Of a stretch of DNA of 64,000 nucleotides, positions 61,862 to 64,000 are shown in pieces. The position numbers were made by a program, and so were the translations under genes. Position 1 is the first letter of the stretch, and each line of letters starts with the position of its first letter. Source of the stretch: Nocardia sputorum. GTDB lineage: Bacteria > Actinomycetota > Actinomycetes > Mycobacteriales > Mycobacteriaceae. Location of the stretch: contig NZ_AP026978.1 in the NCBI RefSeq assembly GCF_027924405.1, positions 5,270,001 to 5,334,000 on the forward strand. The letters are read 5' to 3'. The notes beneath the pieces are model-generated. The model made no database searches. It saw nothing but the letters and a program-made list of their open reading frames with translations, and was not told the DNA's origin.

Positions 61862-62694
61862 GTCGCGTCACCGCTCGCCGCCGGATGCGCCGGATCACTC
61901 CCGGCGCGGACATCCAGCGCCCGGACACCCTCGCCGTCGAGGAGCCGCTGGAAATCCGCGTCGGCGGGCAGTCGCTGACGGTCACCATGCGCACCCCTGG
62001 CAACGACATCGATCTGGTGCACGGATTCCTGCTGAGCGAAGGCATCATCGGCTCCGCCGAGGACATCGTGGCGGCGCGTTACTGCGCGGGCACCGACGAG
62101 CAGGGCCGCAACACCTACAACGTCCTCGACCTCACCCTGCGCACCCCCGTCCCGGTGCGGACCCGATCCTTCCTCACCACCGGAGCCTGCGGGCTGTGCG
62201 GCAAGACCGCTCTGGACGAGGTCCGCACCCGCACCCGGTTCCCCCTGTCACCGGGCGGCCCCGCAGTGGACACCAGCGTCCTGGCCGCCATGCCGGACCG
62301 GCTGCGCGACCGCCAGTCCGTCTTCGACGCCACCGGCGGCCTGCATGCCGCTGGCCTGTTCACCCCCGGAGGCCGACCGCTGGCCGTTCGGGAGGACATC
62401 GGCAGGCACAACGCCGTCGACAAGGTGATCGGCTGGGCGCTGCGCGAAACCCGCGTTCCCGCCCGCGATCTCGTGCTGATCGTCAGCGGGCGCGCATCGT
62501 TCGAACTGGTGCAGAAAGCCGTCATGGCGGGGATCCCGATGCTCGGCGCGGTCTCGGCGCCCAGTTCGCTGGCGGTCGACCTCGCCGTTGACGCCGGGCT
62601 CACCCTGGTCGGATTCCTCCGCGGCGACACCATGAACATCTACAGCGCCCCCGAACGGATCAACAGCGATCCGGAAGCCTCCTTGTTGGCCTGA
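61858..62694 (+). CDS. fdhD: FdhD sulfur carrier / formate dehydrogenase accessory protein
   Basis: This 278-residue protein shuttles sulfur from a cysteine desulfurase to the bis-MGD cofactor of formate-dehydrogenase-type enzymes. The C-x-x-C sulfurtransferase motif is in G-A-C-G-L-C-G-K near residue 105, and the nucleotide-binding core shows [13 protein letters not shown] near residue 180. [12 protein letters not shown] near residue 206 is also typical. It follows the FdhF-like gene, its obvious client. The ATG overlaps the stop of the bridge ORF. Confidence 0.95.
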   Translation: MSRVTARRRMRRITPGADIQRPDTLAVEEPLEIRVGGQSLTVTMRTPGNDIDLVHGFLLSEGIIGSAEDIVAARYCAGTDEQGRNTYNVLDLTLRTPVPVRTRSFLTTGACGLCGKTALDEVRTRTRFPLSPGGPAVDTSVLAAMPDRLRDRQSVFDATGGLHAAGLFTPGGRPLAVREDIGRHNAVDKVIGWALRETRVPARDLVLIVSGRASFELVQKAVMAGIPMLGAVSAPSSLAVDLAVDAGLTLVGFLRGDTMNIYSAPERINSDPEASLLA

Positions 62695-62775
62695 CTCACT
62701 ATTGCCCGCGCCGGATACCCGTTTTACCGTGACTGCACGGGAGCCGAAACGGGTTCGGCGAGAACGGAGTGGCCG

Positions 62776-63357
62776 ATGCGGATCTCGCTGGAGGGGAACT
62801 CCGAGGGCCTGCGGGTACGGATGCGATTCCAGCAGCACCGCCGCCTCTTGCTCACGCGGATCGTGCTGGCCGTCCTGGCGGCGCAAGGAGCGATCGTGGG
62901 CCTCTGGGCCACCCTCGCGCCGCAGTCCTGGTACACCAGTTTTCCGGGGTTCGGCATCCGGTGGGTGGCGGCCGACGGCCCGTACAACCACCACCTGGCG
63001 GCCGACGTCGGATCCTTCTTCCTGGCGCTGACCGCGGTGACGATCGCCGCGCTGGTGGTCGACCGGACCACGGCGGCCCGCCTCGCGGGCATCGGCTGGC
63101 TGACCTTCGGGGTCCCGCATTTCCTGTACCACGTCCTGCACCGGCCCGCCGGACTCGGCGCGGCGAGCCTCACGGCCAGCCTGATCGCGGCGTTCCTGCT
63201 CGTGGCCGGTGGAGCGGTCTGCGTCTTCCTACCGCCACGCGGCGACCTGCCGCTGTCGGATCCGCAGCCGGTCACCCTGCGTTTCCCGCGCCGCCGTCCG
63301 CGCGCCGCCGCCGACCGGCGAGCCCGGGACGCCCGTGGGAGATCACCACGGGCGTGA
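62776..63357 (+). CDS. Small membrane protein, four helices
   Basis: This 193-residue protein has four hydrophobic segments (I-V-L-A-V-L-A-A-Q-G-A-I-V-G-L-W, then F-F-L-A-L-T-A-V-T-I-A-A-L-V-V, then A-G-I-G-W-L-T-F-G-V-P-H-F-L, then L-I-A-A-F-L-L-V-A-G-G-A-V) with short loops and a basic, disordered C-terminus. No family is recognised with confidence; the topology resembles DUF4345/DoxX-like proteins. G-G-A-G-T-G-G-C-C precedes the ATG weakly. It may be co-transcribed with fdhD, but the gap is 81 bp. Confidence 0.7.
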   Translation: MRISLEGNSEGLRVRMRFQQHRRLLLTRIVLAVLAAQGAIVGLWATLAPQSWYTSFPGFGIRWVAADGPYNHHLAADVGSFFLALTAVTIAALVVDRTTAARLAGIGWLTFGVPHFLYHVLHRPAGLGAASLTASLIAAFLLVAGGAVCVFLPPRGDLPLSDPQPVTLRFPRRRPRAAADRRARDARGRSPRA

Positions 63358-63403
63358 TCCGGTGCGTCCGCGGATGACGCCGCGTTCGCCGAATTCCCCG
63401 CCC

Positions 63404-63718
63404 TCAGTCCTTCAGCGCATCGAGCAGTGCCGCGCGCTGACGCGCGCCCAAACCACCGATGCGGCGGTCCTCGGGGATCTCCGCCTGATCCATCAGCTTG
63501 GCGGCCTTCACCGGCCCGACACCGGGCAGCGCCTTGATCACCGCAGCCACCTTGGTCTTCTTGACCAGCTCGTCGGAGTCGGCCTTCTTCAGCAGGTCCG
63601 CGACCGAGACCTTGCCCGCCTTCACCTTGCCGATCAGTTCGGAGCGTGCCTTGCGGACCGCAGCCGCCTTGGCCAAGGCCTCGGTACGCTGCTCTGCGGT
63701 CATGGTAGGCAGTGCCAT
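63404..63718 (-). CDS. mIHF-type nucleoid protein (paralogue)
   Basis: This 104-residue basic helical protein matches the actinobacterial integration host factor family: A-L-P-x-x-T-A-E-Q-R at the start, K-V-A-A-V-I-K-A-L-P-G-V-G-P-V-K-A-A-K-L-M near residue 65 (the DNA-binding helix-hairpin-like turn), and R-R-I-G-G-L-G-A-R-Q at the end. Canonical mihF sits beside gmk; this one is isolated, so it is probably a second, divergent copy. GGAGGAGAC lies just before the ATG. It may compact DNA or assist site-specific recombination. Confidence 0.85.
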   Translation of the reverse strand: MALPTMTAEQRTEALAKAAAVRKARSELIGKVKAGKVSVADLLKKADSDELVKKTKVAAVIKALPGVGPVKAAKLMDQAEIPEDRRIGGLGARQRAALLDALKD

Positions 63719-64000
63719 GTCTCCTCCGCTTCCACTCGTCACTCGAACGTCTGGTTGACCGGACCGAGTAAACAGCACGGCACCGGGTGCGCAAGCTCGA
63801 CACACCGGGGCGCGAGCAGCGGAAATAGCGAGGAATCTCCCTGATCCACGCCGTCGGAAGCGACGCACGGCCGACCTCCGCCGGGCGAAACGGACGAAAC
63901 GAACCGAGGTAACGCGGGGCGCGCGATTCCCGACAGAATCAGCAGACATCCGACGCGGGTCATGGTTCAACGGCGAACCAGGGGGATCAACGGCGATCCC
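63719..64000. other. Upstream region of mIHF gene, window end
   Basis: About 280 bases without a supported gene. The open frames here extend the mIHF frame backwards without conservation. The promoter for the mIHF gene should lie here, but I cannot name it. Confidence 0.3.

Noticed and set aside
1..64000. CRISPR arrays, tRNA or rRNA genes, insertion sequences
   Set aside because: No regularly spaced direct repeats, cloverleaf-like sequence or transposase motifs were seen on either strand.

Overview
The window is high-GC actinobacterial chromosome, most likely from Nocardia or a close mycolic-acid-producing relative. Three things point there. The gene order from a ComEA-like start through degV, octT, gpgP, rsfS, nadD, vWA/MoxR, proA and rbsK, then proB, obg, rpmA, rplU, rne, ndk, folC and valS, follows the Mycobacterium tuberculosis Rv2415c-Rv2448c order as I remember it. 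There is an ESX (type VII secretion) accessory set, EspG with small and PPE-like partners. A glpD / TetR / AGPS-like oxidase / lipid kinase group matches Rv2249c-Rv2252. GTG starts, 4-base stop/start overlaps and apparently leaderless promoters are frequent. I see no rRNA, tRNA, CRISPR array, prophage or insertion sequence.

Layout. 1-5.0 kb: minus-strand operon for methylglucose lipopolysaccharide (octT, gpgP), ribosome silencing (rsfS) and NAD synthesis (nadD). 5.1-8.9 kb: an Hsp90-like ATPase next to a TPR-like protein. 9-13 kb: MmcQ-like protein, vWA/MoxR pair and proA. 13.1-21.7 kb (plus strand): ribokinase-like kinase, split FluG-like pair (GS-like ligase plus amidohydrolase), RtcB, epoxide-hydrolase-like protein, SLOG protein and a RecQ helicase with a phosphoribosyltransferase-like tail. 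22-26 kb: small secreted protein, RHH/MazF toxin-antitoxin pair, lone LigD-type polymerase domain, D-2-hydroxyacid dehydrogenase, GrpB. 26.1-31.4 kb: oxidative operon (LipR-like hydrolase, SDR, diiron ferritin-like protein, Baeyer-Villiger monooxygenase) behind a palindrome-covered promoter, then a MerR regulator. 31.4-35.6 kb: methyltransferase, secreted protein, ESX trio. 35.7-48.3 kb: minus-strand core block proB-obg-rpmA-rplU-rne-ndk-DUF4233-folC-valS. 48.6-56 kb: thioredoxin-reductase-like/XRE divergon, P-loop protein, and the glycerol-3-phosphate/ether-lipid-like divergon around a TetR gene with a 31-bp palindrome. 56-63.7 kb: GNAT/TetR pair, FHA protein, FdhF/YdeP-type molybdo-oxidoreductase with fdhD, membrane protein and a second mIHF-like protein.

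The most unusual signal is a 75-bp in-frame repeat that begins at an ATG and ends at the next ATG. It occurs at folC/DUF4233 and in tandem at fdhF/fdhD, where it forms a mini-ORF whose start overlaps the upstream stop and whose stop overlaps the downstream start. A different mini-ORF ends on the rsfS start codon in the nadD-rsfS gap. Small 'bridge' ORFs that keep ribosomes moving across operon gaps are therefore a recurring theme here.
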